A stretch of DNA of 64,000 nucleotides from Bursaphelenchus xylophilus. Taxonomy: Eukaryota; Nematoda; Chromadorea; Rhabditida; Aphelenchoididae. The DNA lies in assembly GCA_904066235.2 (NCBI GenBank), contig CAJFCV020000003.1, positions 11,594,001-11,658,000 on the forward strand, read 5' to 3'. A program made the translations under genes and the position numbers. The notes beneath the pieces are model-generated. The model had not been told where the DNA came from. It did not search any database and worked only from the letters and a program-made list of their open reading frames with translations. This document shows positions 32,220 to 43,905 of this stretch, in pieces; within the stretch, counting starts at the first letter, position 1; every line of letters starts with the position of its first letter.

Positions 32220-33270
32220 CATTTGCACAGTGCAGTTCGTTTTGACTCGATTTTTGGGCTCTGCACAGTGCAGTGGGATTTTTTTGAAATTTTGTATGTT
32301 TGCACGGTGCTAAAACAATTTTTTGAAATTACTTTTGATAGTACATGCTAAGTAGATTATCTTCATCAAATTTAAATTTAACCTTTTCTTTGCGGCGCTG
32401 TGAAAACAAGATTTTTTTAAAATTGCACGGTGCAGTCGATTTTGATTTGATTTTTGAGCCCTGCACAGTGCAATCGAGAATTTTAAGAAGTGTTTTACAC
32501 TTATCGGGTTTCCTACACTGTCTTACAAATAAAAATGGCATGCTTTTGCCCGTGTTGCTCGGATAAACTAGACTTTTGAAAACTGCACCGTGCAGCGAAT
32601 TTTTTAAAATTTCTGGTGTCTGCACGGTGCAAAAACAAAATTGCTATGTTTAATTTTGAAATTGCGTACAGTGTAGATTATCTTGATCAAGTTTAAATTT
32701 AACATTTGCTTTGCGGCACTGTGAAAACAAGATTTTTTAAAAATTGCACGGTGCAGTCGATTTTGACTTGGTTTTTGGGCCGTGCACAGTGCAATCGAGA
32801 ATTTTAAGAAGTCTTTTACACTTATCGGGTTTCCTACGCTGTCTTACAGATAAAAATGGCGTGTTTTTTCTTTTGCTGCTTGTCTAAAACAAGATTTTTG
32901 GAAATTGCACTGTGCAGTGAGATTTATTTGAAATTTCGCATTGTTTCACAGTGCATTACACAGTTTCTATTTTTAATTTTGAAATCACAAGCAACGTAGA
33001 TCACCTTGATCAAATTTAAATTCCCATTTTGCTTTCCGGCACTGTGAAAACATGCGTTCTTAAAAATTGCACTGTGCGGCCAATTTTTCCGGAAATTTTT
33101 CGCAAATGCACAGTGCCGTGGAAAAAATTACTTAATTTTATGGATAAATAGACCAAATAGAACATCTTTGATCAATATAATTTTTTTCTATGCACTGTGC
33201 ACCCGTTTTTTCGATATTTTTTATTTTGCACAGTGCAAAATCAATTTTTGTCATTGCACCGTGCAATACC
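32220..33270. repeat. ~300-bp tandem repeat with GCACNGTGC, intergenic
   Basis: Three to four units: TTGCACGGTGCAGTCGATTT, TGCACAGTGCAATCGAGAAT, TTTTACACTTATCGGGTTTC, CTAC.CTGTCTTACA, then GTAGATTATCTTGATCAA and TTTGCGGCACTGTGAAAACA. The last word is a half-degraded palindrome kept in each unit. Confidence 0.8.
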
Positions 33271-33585
33271 AGTTTATTTTTCTCAAAATTTATTTTTCAA
33301 TATTATAAATCAAATAAATTTTAATTGCTCTTTTCGTTACGAGTTCATTCTCCTTCCAGCAGTTAGTTCTTCGCTTTTTTAAAACGATTTTCCCGCAAAA
33401 CAGCCATAAAATATGTCAAAGCGCCCATATTTTGTTAGGAACTCCCAAATCCCCTGAGGCAAAATACATTTCAAGCTTTATTTTCCCTCGTATTTTACTC
33501 CGCCAACACTTTTTTCACCACCTAATCAGTGGTCGCTGAGAAAAATGTCATAAAATCTTGAGAAATGAGGGTTTTTTTTATTTTT

Positions 33586-33857
33586 CTATTTTTTTCGCAT
33601 CGCCTCGAGGAATTTGGCGAGCCCTCGCGCCTTCACAAAGCTGTATATTGGATAATTCTCCGTGAAATTTCCTAAAAGATATTCTTTTTTCGATTTTTTC
33701 CAACTTGGGTCAATCTGGAGAGCCGATTTCGCAATCGGGCCAGGGTGGGGCCCAGACGACCAATGTACGAGAGCAACTTGGGACCGTTGCCATTGTTCGA
33801 GACACCATGGAGCAGGTGAGTTTTGAATTTTAATATACGTTATGTTTTCATTTCTCA

Positions 33858-33858
<1 letters not shown>
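33586..33858. other. Candidate coding segment, strand unresolved
   Basis: Minus: a 90-codon open frame ends NFTENYPIYSFVKARGLAKF..AMRKK-stop, with AATAAA about 100 nt further (33483). The segment ENYPIYSFVKARGLAKF faintly resembles a fatty-acid-binding-protein N-terminus, but the stop follows too soon. Plus: TTNVREQLGTVAIVRDTMEQ ends at a perfect donor (GAGCAG/GTGAGT, 33815). The balanced base composition contrasts with the A/T-rich flanks. One of the two is probably an exon; I cannot decide which. Confidence 0.35.
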
Positions 33859-33888
<30 letters not shown>

Positions 33889-33989
33889 TTTTAAAATACG
33901 TTATGTAGTTCCTTAATTTTTAGATACATCTTGGTTAAGGATACTAAAAAAATGATAACGCAAGGCATCTTAATCTTAAAAATTTTTTT

Positions 33990-34160
33990 GCACAGTGCAA
34001 AATTAAATTTCTTTTGCACAGTGAAAATTTCAAAAAAGTTATTCTCTTTCTGCGCAGTGCAAAGTTCAAAGTTTAAAAAAAATTTGCGCAGTGCAAAGTT
34101 TAAAAAACAGTTTTTTTTAGTGCACAGTGCAAAAAAAATGTTTTTGCACGGTGCGAAGTT
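33990..34160. repeat. GCACNGTGC array, short
   Basis: Six palindromes or near-palindromes (TTGCACAGTGCAAA, GCGCAGTGCAAAGTTCAAA) at about 30-bp spacing. From here to 35000 only A/T tracts and several GTAAAATACG words are visible; no gene. Confidence 0.7.
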
Positions 34161-35006
34161 CAAAAAAAAAAAAATAAAAAAATAAATAAATAAAATTTTG
34201 CCAAGTGTGCAAAAAAAAGAGTTAAAAAAAAATTGTTTCTTTGTAAAATACGGCATGTTTTTGTGAGACACAAAAAAATTGTTTCATAGATTTTTTTACG
34301 ATGTAAAAATACGGATTCAAAAGATTTTTTTTGCCCTGTGCCCACAAGACCATTGTTTTTTTTCTTTTTCTTTTTTTTTTGAATGTAAAATACGGCAGGC
34401 AGTTTCAGTCCTGAACTTAAAATTACTTTAACAAATAAAAAATTTATTTTTTTTAATCCATTTTGTTCAAAAGAATTCTATTTCTAAAATTTTTTTTAAT
34501 GCACAGACGGTCCAAAAGTAGTGGCTTCAAGCTGGAAAATAAGAGTAAAATACGTTTACAATAGGTCTAATTTCTTTAAAAAAACTTTTTAATGAAAAAA
34601 GAACAGTTTTTTTATGTTTTTATTTTTAAAATACGCTTTTACATTCTTATTTATTTATATTTGCACAGTGCAGCTAAAAAATAAAAAAAAAGATTTGAGC
34701 CGAGTTTTTCTTTTTTCTTTTTTTTTAAAGTATTCCTCCAGGGAACACATCGAAAATTTTATTAGCTTTTACCCCCCGTTTACGTTGTTAATCATCTCAG
34801 TAAATCCCCATTCCCTAAAAATTATTCCATTCTTTTGCCCCATAAACCCCGATCATTCGCTTGTTGCTCTATTGACGTATTGTTCACTCTCGACGAAAGA
34901 CTTTACTTTATGTTCGCTTACGTTGTATTTGTTTTTTTATTTTTTCGTTTTTTCAGATTTTTAAAATTTATGGAAAAAATATTTTATTGAAATTTGAAAT
35001 ACTAAT

Positions 35007-35446
35007 AGGGGAAGTACTCCAAGTGCGACGCTCAGATTTTGATGAAAATTGGCACAAATTTAGAATAATTTTTTCTAAGATATATGCGAGAATTGCAGCT
35101 CGCGTTTCGCAGAAACAACCGAGATTTTTCGATCGAAAGTCGGCCAAAATTTAGAACTTTTTGCCGAATTTCGGCACGAAAAGTCTCATGCCTATTTCAA
35201 CCGTAAAGGATAATGTTTCTACAAAAAATCAAATTTTTCCGCACGAAACTGCCAAAGTTATGGCCAAAAAAGCCATTTCTCTCTGACCGCTCTCCAAGTT
35301 TGCTCTCTCGGAGGGAAAAATCGTTCGATATCTCGGCGGCGCCCGCAAAGCGCGAGCTAAAACTTTCAGGAATTGATATTTAGTCCATTTCCGACGTGTG
35401 TGCAAAATTTAAAGAAAATCTGAGCGTCGCACTTGGAGTACTTCCA
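35007..35446. mobile_element. MITE-A, near-complete copy
   Basis: Ends AGGGGAAGTACTCCAAGTGC and GCACTTGGAGTACTTCC. Inserted in the opposite orientation to 12817-13264 as judged by interior order (GCACAAATTTAGAATAATTT first). Confidence 0.88.
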
Positions 35447-37020
35447 CCGTAAATAAAAAATAGGCAGGAAAATATAAATTTGGCAATTTTTAAAATACGA
35501 AATGATGACTTTTTTCAACCTTTTTCCGATCAAAAATCATCAAATATAAAGCAATATCACCTGAACTGAACCGTTCTTCCCCTTTTCTGCGTCATTTTTA
35601 AGATTAATTCGAGCATTCGACATGCTTCGTCTCACTTTTTACTCATACTTTCGCGGAAATCAGCTGTTCGGAGCATTTTTTTTATTGTCCCGACCACACC
35701 ATTCTCTTCACTCTTCGGCCCTCCGGAGGCCTTGTTAATTTTGATTTTTTGGGTGTTTTCGTATTAGTCAGTTGTTTGGTTGGGTTTTTGGGGGTTCAAA
35801 AATGTCGTTGCGGCGTATTTTAACAACAAAATCAGGGGAAAAAAACGTTTTTTGTAGATGAAATACGGGTAAAATACGACGAGCTCATCCTGGGGTTAAC
35901 ATATTTTTAAAAAAATTTTTTTTTTTTTTTTTTTTTTTTAATCCAAAAATTTTGAAACTTTTTTTTTTCAAAAATTCGGTCGAAAATGGCTTGAAATGGA
36001 ATATTTTCATGATTCAAATAATACTAGTCCTTCCGAAAAGTCACCAGACTCAAATCGGCGACACGCACTGTGCGAAAACAAAAATTTTTTTTTGCACTGT
36101 GCAAAAATAAAAATTTGATTTTTTGCACTGTGCAATAGGCTTTTTTTGGGCTGTCGCTCTTTTTTCGCACATTGCAAAGTCTAAAAATCTGTCCGGTGAC
36201 TCTCCGGGAGGACTTTGGCGACTGTGGACAATTTTTTTTTTAATTTTATTTCAAAAAAAAAAATTTCAAAAATTCAAAATTTTTTTTACCCAGAATAGTT
36301 TGTAATGAAATATTTTCCATTTTAAAATAACTTTTTTATCATTTTTTCATATTTTTTCCTAATAAATTTCAAAAAAATCCAATAAAATCAAAGATTTTCG
36401 CCGAAAAAAATCGATAGAAAACTCCTCTCTGTCAAATAAATTTGATTATTTTCGACCAAAAATTCCAAAACAATCAAGTTTTTATGCTTTTTCATCCAAA
36501 AATCGGTCACAAATTAATTAAAAATGAGCATTTTTCCCATAGAAAAGGCCACTATCTATGTGGATTAGACTTTTTTTATTTTTTTCTACAAAAAATTCCA
36601 AAAAAAATCAAAGTTTTTCTTCGAAAAAATCCGCCAAAAATTGCTTGAAATTGAATATTTTTCTCTATTTCTTCTCTCTGTTTTTATTATAAATCTCCTT
36701 TTTATTATTTTCTTTGTCTTTTGCGCAATCTTCCCCTTCAATTTCTTTGATTTTCCCTCTCGAAAAATCGTATCAGAATATAGTGTAATTCTATCGCCAA
36801 CCACAAATATAATAAAAATGCGGATCGAAAAATGATTTTATGGCCAAAAAATTATAACTTTTTGTGGCCCATTCGCATGGAACAAAGGCGTGGGACGTGG
36901 CCGGGTTGTGGGAACAGAGGTGGTTTTTTTTTGGGAAAGGTGTTGGAGTGGTCAGAAGTGCCGACTTTGAAGGGTTTTATGGGATGGTCAAGTCATAGCG
37001 GGGCCAAAAAGAAAAAAAAA
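35447..37020. other. Intergenic stretch without a recognised gene
   Basis: A/T-rich with poly-T (35915-35940), a few CGTATTTTA words and a small cluster of three GCACNGTGC sites (36066-36136) followed by a TTTTTTTGGGCTGTCGCTC segment that recurs at 29590 and 41755. No frame with coding character. Confidence 0.45.
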
Positions 37021-37035
37021 GTTTTGACGAGTTTT

Positions 37036-37692
37036 TGCACGGTGCAATCCGCGTCGCGGAGTGGCTTTGCGCGACAAACAATCCGCACAGTGCGAAATAA
37101 AAATTAACTGTGCAGTTTGATTTGGGCGACAAATTTTTGATTTCTTTTTTCATGAGAATTCATCTTGCACTGTGCGTTTTTCCGTCGCAATGCGACAAGT
37201 GTTTTCGCGCGACAGCGCACCGTGCAAACATGCCGAACATTTTGGATCGTCTTCTTCGCACAGTGCAAACCGCTTCTTCACGCTTGCACTGTGCGCGGTC
37301 AGTTTTGCACTGTGCGTTTTTTCGTCGCAATGCGACAAGTTTTTCGCGCGACGGCGCACCGTGCAAACATGCGAAAACTTTTCTTCTCCCCGCTTTTGCA
37401 CAGTGCAAACTTTTTTTTCAAGTTTGCACTGTGCGAAAAAAGCGAAATGCACGGTGCGTTGGCGACAAGTAGCGAAAATTCGAAACGCACTGTGCAGTTT
37501 CATTTGGGCGACAAATTTTTGATTGCCCTTTTCATGAGAATTCATTTTGCACTGTGCGTGGTCAGTGTTGCACCGTGCGCTTTTTCGTCGCAATGCGACA
37601 GGTTTTTCGCGCGACAGCGCACCGTGCAAACATGCGAAGACTCCTTGGGTCGCCTTCGCACAGTGCAAACCGCTTCTTCAAGTTTGCACTGC
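37036..37692. repeat. Compound array: GCACNGTGC plus GCGACA/TGTCGC motifs
   Basis: Direct repeats of about 185-200 bp: TTGGGCGACAAATTTTTGAT, CATGAGAATTCATTTTGCAC, TTTTTCGTCGCAATGCGACA, GCGCGACAGCGCACCGTGCA, AACATGCG and GCACAGTGCAAACCGCTTCT. The two palindrome classes alternate. Long overlapping open frames here on both strands come from the low stop-codon content of the repeat and are not genes. Confidence 0.8.
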
Positions 37693-37720
37693 GCGAAAAG
37701 AGCGAAATAGAAAAAAGTCT

Positions 37721-37976
37721 ACAACTTTGGCAGTTTCGTGCGGAAAAAATTGATTTTTTGTAGAAACATTATCCTTTACGGTTGAAACAGGCATGAAACT
37801 TTTCATGCCGAAATTCGGCAAAAAGTCCTAAAGTTTCGCCGACTTTCGACCTAAAAATCTCGGTTGTTTCGGCAAAGCGCGAGCTAGGATTCTCGCATAT
37901 ATCTTAGAAAAAATTTCTCTAAATTTGTGCCATGTTTCATCAAAATCTGAGCGTTGCACTTGGAGTACTTCCTCTG
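37721..37976. mobile_element. MITE-A, right half only
   Basis: Runs from ACAACTTTGGCAGTTTCGTG to GCACTTGGAGTACTTCCTCT. The left half is missing; the truncation joins the compound array at about 37720. The following 37977-38560 shows no gene. Confidence 0.85.
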
Positions 37977-38568
37977 TGAGTTGGCGCGAATTTTGGGCCA
38001 AATCGCATAGTGCAAAACGGTTCGTAAAAGATACAGTCGCGCAACATGCACCGTGCGGTGCGATAAAGGAGGAAAAAGTCCACGCACTTGATGAAAATTC
38101 GAGTACTGCTCCATAAACTTAATTTCCAGGGCTCTCATGCTACAACGTATTTTACATAAATATCTTTCTGGATGAATTCTGAACAAGTTTGTTATCTATT
38201 TCCTCTCTCATTTTCCATCAATTTCAATTTTACAAACCTACTCCTCGCCGCTTCTTCGGAACAACTTTAATCAAACAAAACTGTCAAGAAACCATTTGTT
38301 TTTTCGCTTCGCAAACGATTAGCCCCAACCTTTCTCATGACATTGAACTTTGCAAACGAGAGAAGACCAAATGATTGCATAGGGATTACTTACTCATCGG
38401 AGGCGAGTGAATTGGAGATCTAGCGGAATTTAGTATCTATTTTTTTGTTGGATTACTGTAGATGTCAACTTTTTAGGATAAAAAAAATTTTTTGAAGGTG
38501 AAATACGACGGACTATTGCAAAATGCCTTCTTTGAAATTTATAGAAATGAAAAAGTAAAGATTTTTCT

Positions 38569-39152
38569 TGCACTGTGCGGTCAAAAAAATTCTCTTTCTG
38601 CACTGTGCAGTCAAAAAATGGATTGCTGTTTCGCACCGTGCAATCAAAAAAGATTATTTTTTGCACTGTGCAGTCAAAAAATTATTGTTTGTCGCACTGT
38701 GCAATGCAATGAAATTCTTTTTTTATCGCACTGTGCGGTCAAAAAATGGATTGTTTTTTCGCACTGTGCAGTGAAAAAATGGATTGTCTTTTCGCACTGT
38801 GCAGTCAAAAAAGGGCTGTTTTTTGCACCGTGCAATCAAAAAAGATTATTTTTTCGCACTGTGCAGTCAAAAAGTGGATTGCTTTTTTGCACTGTGCAGT
38901 AAAAAAATTGATTGCTTTTTCGCACTGTGCAGTCAAAAAATGGATTGATTTTTTGCACTGTGCAGTCAAAAATTATATTTTTCTTTGCACTGTGCGGTCA
39001 AAAAAAGATTATTTTTCGCACCGTGCAGTGAAAAAATGGATTGTTTTTCCGCACCGTGCAGTCAAAAGTTATATTTTTCTTTGCACTGTGCAGTCAAAAA
39101 AAGTTTATTTTTTTGCACCGTGCAGTCAAAAAAGACTATCTTTTGCACCGTG
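38569..39152. repeat. Highly regular ~30-bp GCACNGTGC array, all in one orientation
   Basis: Around 20 units of TTTTGCACTGTGCAGTCAAA and AAATGGATTG. Nearly all have GCACTGTGC or GCACCGTGC on the + strand and not the complement form, unlike other arrays. Spacing is about 30-33 bp. From 39153 to 39738 only A/T tracts, CGTATTTTA words and a 20-bp inverted repeat are seen. Confidence 0.88.
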
Positions 39153-39568
39153 CAAAAAAATTTTTTTTTTGATTTTCGAACCTTGAAATGTCTTTCAACG
39201 AAAAAAAATTGTTGATATGCTTTCCCAGAAAGGTGCCCCGCCGTGTCGCGATCAATCTTTCTCTCGCCTTGATACTAATTTATGACCATTTTCGGAGATT
39301 AAATTTTTTGCAGTATTTTTTGTAAAACTGCTGGAGAATGGTTCAGGAGGACGTATTTTAAAAATTTATTATTAAATCATAGCTTTTTTCGTATTTTACA
39401 AAAAAAAATTCTTTTTTATTCCAAAAAATCTCCGTAATTTTTCGTATTTTACGGCCTTGATCGAGTGGAGATGAATCCCCGCGACCCCCGCGATCAGTTT
39501 ACGATATAATTATGGCTGGGATTTGTTCCCGAATTTAATGAACCATAAAAGCCCGGAGGCGGTTTCGA

Positions 39569-39588
39569 GGTCGTATTTGAATACGACC
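39569..39588. promoter_or_regulatory. Inverted repeat GGTCGTATT-TG-AATACGACC
   Basis: Nine-base perfect arms around a 2-bp centre, in a GC-richer island between arrays. It contains CGTATT on both strands. Function unknown; could be a protein site or chance. Confidence 0.3.
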
Positions 39589-39738
39589 ATCATCATCGCT
39601 TTTCTTCTCCCCCCAATTAAACGGTTTTATTATTCTGGCCGGCGAAGTTGTGTTGTAATAAAACCAATATGAGCTGTGCTGTCGTTATTTTTCGGTCACA
39701 GAGGCTTGTGTACAAGAAATTTTCATTTATTTTTTGAG

Positions 39739-40622
39739 TGCACAGTGCAAACTTTTTTCACTTTTTGACTGCACAGTGCAAAAAAAATTATTTTGATCTG
39801 CACCGTGCAAAAAAATTATAATTTATTTTGGGTGCACAGTGCAAATTTTTGTTCATTTTTTTGATTGCACAGTGCAAAAAAAAATTATTTTGATCTGCAC
39901 CGTGCAAAAAAATTATAATTTATTTTGGGTGCACAGTGCAAATTTTTGTTCATTTTTTTGATTGCACAGTGCAAAAAAAATTATTTTGATCTGCACAGTG
40001 CAAATTTTTATTCATTTCTTGACTGCACAGTGCAAAAAAAATACTTTGATCTGCACAGTGCAAACTTCTTTTTCACTTTCTGACTGCACAGTGCAGAAAA
40101 ATGCTATTTTGATCTGCACAGTGCAAACTTTTTTTTTTCACTTTTTGACCGCACAGTGCAAATTCTCATTTATTTTTTGACTGCACAGTGCAAAAAAAAT
40201 CTTTTTGTTTGCACGGTGCAAATGATGTCGCAAGTTCACTTCTTGTCGCACAGTGAAAGGTAAAGCGATTTTTTGCACTGTGCAGTCTTTTCGGTGACAG
40301 AAGAAGGTTTGAAATTGGCTGCACAGTGCAATAAATTTTTCTTTTGCACAGTGCGATCAAAACAAGTTATTTGCACAGTGCAAAAAATAAAAATTGATTT
40401 ATTTTTCGGCACTGTGCAATCAAAAAAATATATTTTTTTTTGCACAGTGCGAAAAAATACAAATTTATGCCTTTTTTGCACTGTGCGATTGAAAACAAGC
40501 TATTTGCACAGTGCAAAAAAAAAATAAAATAAAAATTGTTTATTTCTTTTGCACTGTGCGGCCAAACAAAATTTTTTGCACTGTGCGATCAAAAACAAAT
40601 CTTTTTGCACTGTGCGATCACC
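39739..40622. repeat. GCACNGTGC array, dense
   Basis: About 28 palindromes. The first part has ~96-bp higher-order units made of three ~32-bp pieces (TTGGGTGCACAGTGCAAATT, TTTTGATTGCACAGTGCAAA, TTTTGATCTGCACCGTGCAA); the second is irregular. Confidence 0.88.
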
Positions 40623-40984
40623 CGGATCAAAAAAAAATTTTTTTCTATCAAAAAATCCCGTCTGATAAAAAAATTGAACCCCACGCGCTTGCACGTAATT
40701 TTCGCGTGCTCCCCGATATCCGGATCGCTTCCCAATCGCTATCAGTTTCAGTGTTTTTCGAGAACTGTATATCCGCGCGCATAAACAGAGGCCAGAAAAA
40801 ATAAACATTGCGGAAAGGCTGAGGGGGAAAAAATAATAAAGCGAAACACTTGAGCGTGAACAGAGTTTTGGGGTCGGTCTTGAACACATGCCTAGGATAT
40901 TAGCATTTTCATAAAGTGCATGGGCATTTTTTCTGCTTTTGCAACGTGCATTTTGAATTTTTTCCCATGCTTGGCGCCAACGCA

Positions 40985-43295
40985 GTTTTTATAAGGGTTA
41001 CGAGATTTTAAGCTTGTTTTTTACATGAACAGTAGACGTTTTTAGATCAAAAATTGCAAAAAAATCGACGTATTTCAGCGATTTTCTGGATGGCAAAAAA
41101 TTGGCATTCTGTTTCACATCCAGTGTGTAAGATTTTGAGCAAAAAAACAATCTTTTTTACATAAAATCGCCAAGTTACAGCCGAAAAATTCCCAAATTCC
41201 CCTCCGCCCGCTCTCCTAATTTGTATATTTTTCGCACAGTGCACTTCGAACCTTTTCCCATGCTTGTCGCAAAGGCACAGTGCATTTTTCATTTTTCTTT
41301 TTACGCACAGGGCAAACCTCAAAAAAAGCCGTTTGCACTGTGCAAAAAATTGACAAAAGCTTTTGTCGCAGCGACAATTCAAATGCACGGTGCAAAAATC
41401 GAGCTTTTTTTTGTGCACGGTGCGGCGAAAAAAGTCAAATTTTGTTGACTTTTTTCGACCCCTTTTTCACACCGCACCGTGCATGTTGCGCGACACGATC
41501 CTTTTCCAAACATTTTTGCACTGTGCAATTTCTTTTTGCTCGCCCAAAATTCGCACCGAATCCATTGAGAAAAGCTTGCGTCGCAGCGATATCCGCTTGC
41601 ACAGTGCAAAAGGTCAAATGCACGGTGCGAGAATCGGGGGTTTTTTTGCACGGTGCGGAGTCGCTGAAGTGATTTTAGCGACGTGCACTGTGCGAAAACA
41701 AAATTTCAGTTTGCACTGTGCAATTTTTTGTTTTTTGCACCGTGCAATAGACTTTTTTGGGTTGTCGCTCGCACCCTGAATTTTTTTGCACAGTGCAAGT
41801 TGCAGAAATCAGCCCAACGACTTTTCGGACGGCTATTTATCCAAAAAAATGAATGAAAATTTTTGGAAAAATTATTTTTGATTTATTCTTCGTATTTTAG
41901 GCGAATTTCTGTGCAAAAACTTCTTGATAATTTCCAAAAATTGCGTGACAAAAATCATTCTTCCCTCCCATTAAACGTTCCATATTCCCCATTCCTAATG
42001 AGCGCTCTTAATAACCACCGCCGTCGGATATTATGTTTACGATGCGCTTTTGATATTAATAGTCGAAAACGGGGCTCTCTTCCGACGCATCCGTTTCCCG
42101 TCCGGGTGACCATGACATTGGAACACTATTAGGGAGATTTTTGGGATATGTTTTGTATGATAGCCGGCTGAAGGATGCGTATTATATATGGGGTTTTAGA
42201 TGAAAATTTTAATAGGTTTAGGGGTAAAATACGATTTGTAAAATGTTGGTCTTTGGTTATTGTTTTAACATAACCATAGACAAACCTTAAAAAGTGCTAG
42301 CAAGATTTAAAAAACAGTGGGCTTAACCGCGTTAAATTTCACAAAATCTCAAATTTACAACAAATTTTATAGTAAAATATCTCAAAATTTTAAGGCTGGA
42401 ATTTTCTTCAAAATTTCCTTGTTTGTTATACATAGACCTCTTATCAATTCCTGATAATTTTGGCTCACACGTTTCAAGGACATCTGAGTTATTACCATTT
42501 TTTTAAAGTCCATGGGCATTTACTAGTCGCGACATAAAGTCCTGACACATTTTGCACCGTGCGAAAGCTCGGGGTTTGGACGTCGTGCCCCCAAATTCAT
42601 TTTGCACCGTGCATTCTTCTTTCATTTCATCCGCACTGTGCATCTTTTCGCATTTGTCGCCGCGATTTCCCGTTTTTGCGCTAGCGACGTGCACTTTCGC
42701 GCGCGACAAACCCGAATTTGGGGGCGCGACGTCCAAATCCCGAACTTTCGCACGGTGCAAAATGTGTCAGGACTTTATGGCGCGACTAGTATTCGCGCCC
42801 CGCACGGTGCACAAAAAACACTCCATTTTGCACTGTGCATTTCACCTTTTTTTCTTTGCTTTTCGCACTGTGCACTTTCGAAATATCTCTGCGACATTGA
42901 AAAGTTTGATTCGTCGCTGCATCGGCGAGACTTGCACAGTGCAAACGGCTTTTTTGAGGTTTGCACTGTGCGTAAAGAGAAAAATGAAGAATGCACTGTG
43001 CATTTGCGACAAGCATGGGAAAAGGTTCAAAATGCACTGTGCGGAAAAAATAAAAGTTGGGAGAGCGGGCGGAGGGGAAATTTGGGACTTTTTCGGCTAT
43101 AACTTGGTGAAATTTTGAGTAAAAAAATTGTTTTTTTTTTTTGTAAAGATCCTACAAACTGGATGTGAAACAGAATGCCAATTTTTCGCCATCCAGAAAA
43201 TCGCTGAAATACGTCGATTTTTTGGCAATTTTTGATCTAAAAACGTCTACTGTTCATGTAAAAAGCAGGCTTAAAATCTCGTAATCCTCATAAAA
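40985..43295. mobile_element. Large inverted-repeat element with arms carrying GCACNGTGC sites
   Basis: The left arm (about 40985-41345) is the reverse complement of the right arm (about 42925-43295). Shared words include CAGTAGACGTTTTTAGATCA, GGATGGCAAAAAATTGGCAT, CCCCTCCGCCCGCTCTCC, CCTTTTCCCATGCTTGTCGC and GCCGTTTGCACTGTGC. At least four palindromes per arm are in matched positions. The interior has more palindromes, GCGACA words and unrelated DNA (41830-42500). The inner part 42545-42790 is itself inverted-repeat (TTTGCACCGTGCGAAAGCTC against its complement). No transposase recognised. Confidence 0.8.
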
Positions 43296-43905
43296 ATTAA
43301 TCTCTGAGGTTTTGCCAAGTTTTCCCAAGGTCTAAATTTTCAATTTTTTTAGTAAAAAATGAAACACCTAAAAAGTGCAAAAAATCATTCCCTAGAATCC
43401 AAAAAAACCGTTTCCATGCTAATTTCGGAATTCTCACCATGTTGAGGTCAGTGGTGTCAAGGTCTCGTCTTTTATGTAATATGAATGAAACGCAAAAATT
43501 ATGCCGGGAATCAACGCGTAAATATGTTTTCGGGTCATTTAGAGGCTTTCAAGGCTTGTCTCGGTCATTTCTAAAATTTTTAACGGGAACGGAGTGCTAT
43601 ATGGTGTATTTTATATAGGCCAAAAGATGTGTTTTTACTAATATTTTTACTAATTCTTTTTTTTCTCTTCAAAAAGAGTCATTTTTTAATTAAGATTGTA
43701 TTTTTTCCTCTCGTTTTTGCCTCATTTTTGCGATGAGCAAGCTCTTTTCCACTTCCCGGAACTTTATGAATCGTAAGAAACATTTCGGATTTTCCGCTGG
43801 AGCCCCAAAATTTTTAAAATGATTCCTTTTTGTATTAGACGATGACTTCTTCCTCTTTTCATTCGCCATGAATGGTTCAAGAGTCTTCTTGATCGAGCAT
43901 CCGCT

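Noticed and set aside
38492..39186. Long frames of 136-146 codons reading HCAVKKWI / CTVQSKK repeats
   Set aside because: Pure tandem-repeat translation with no start context, splice sites or codon bias.
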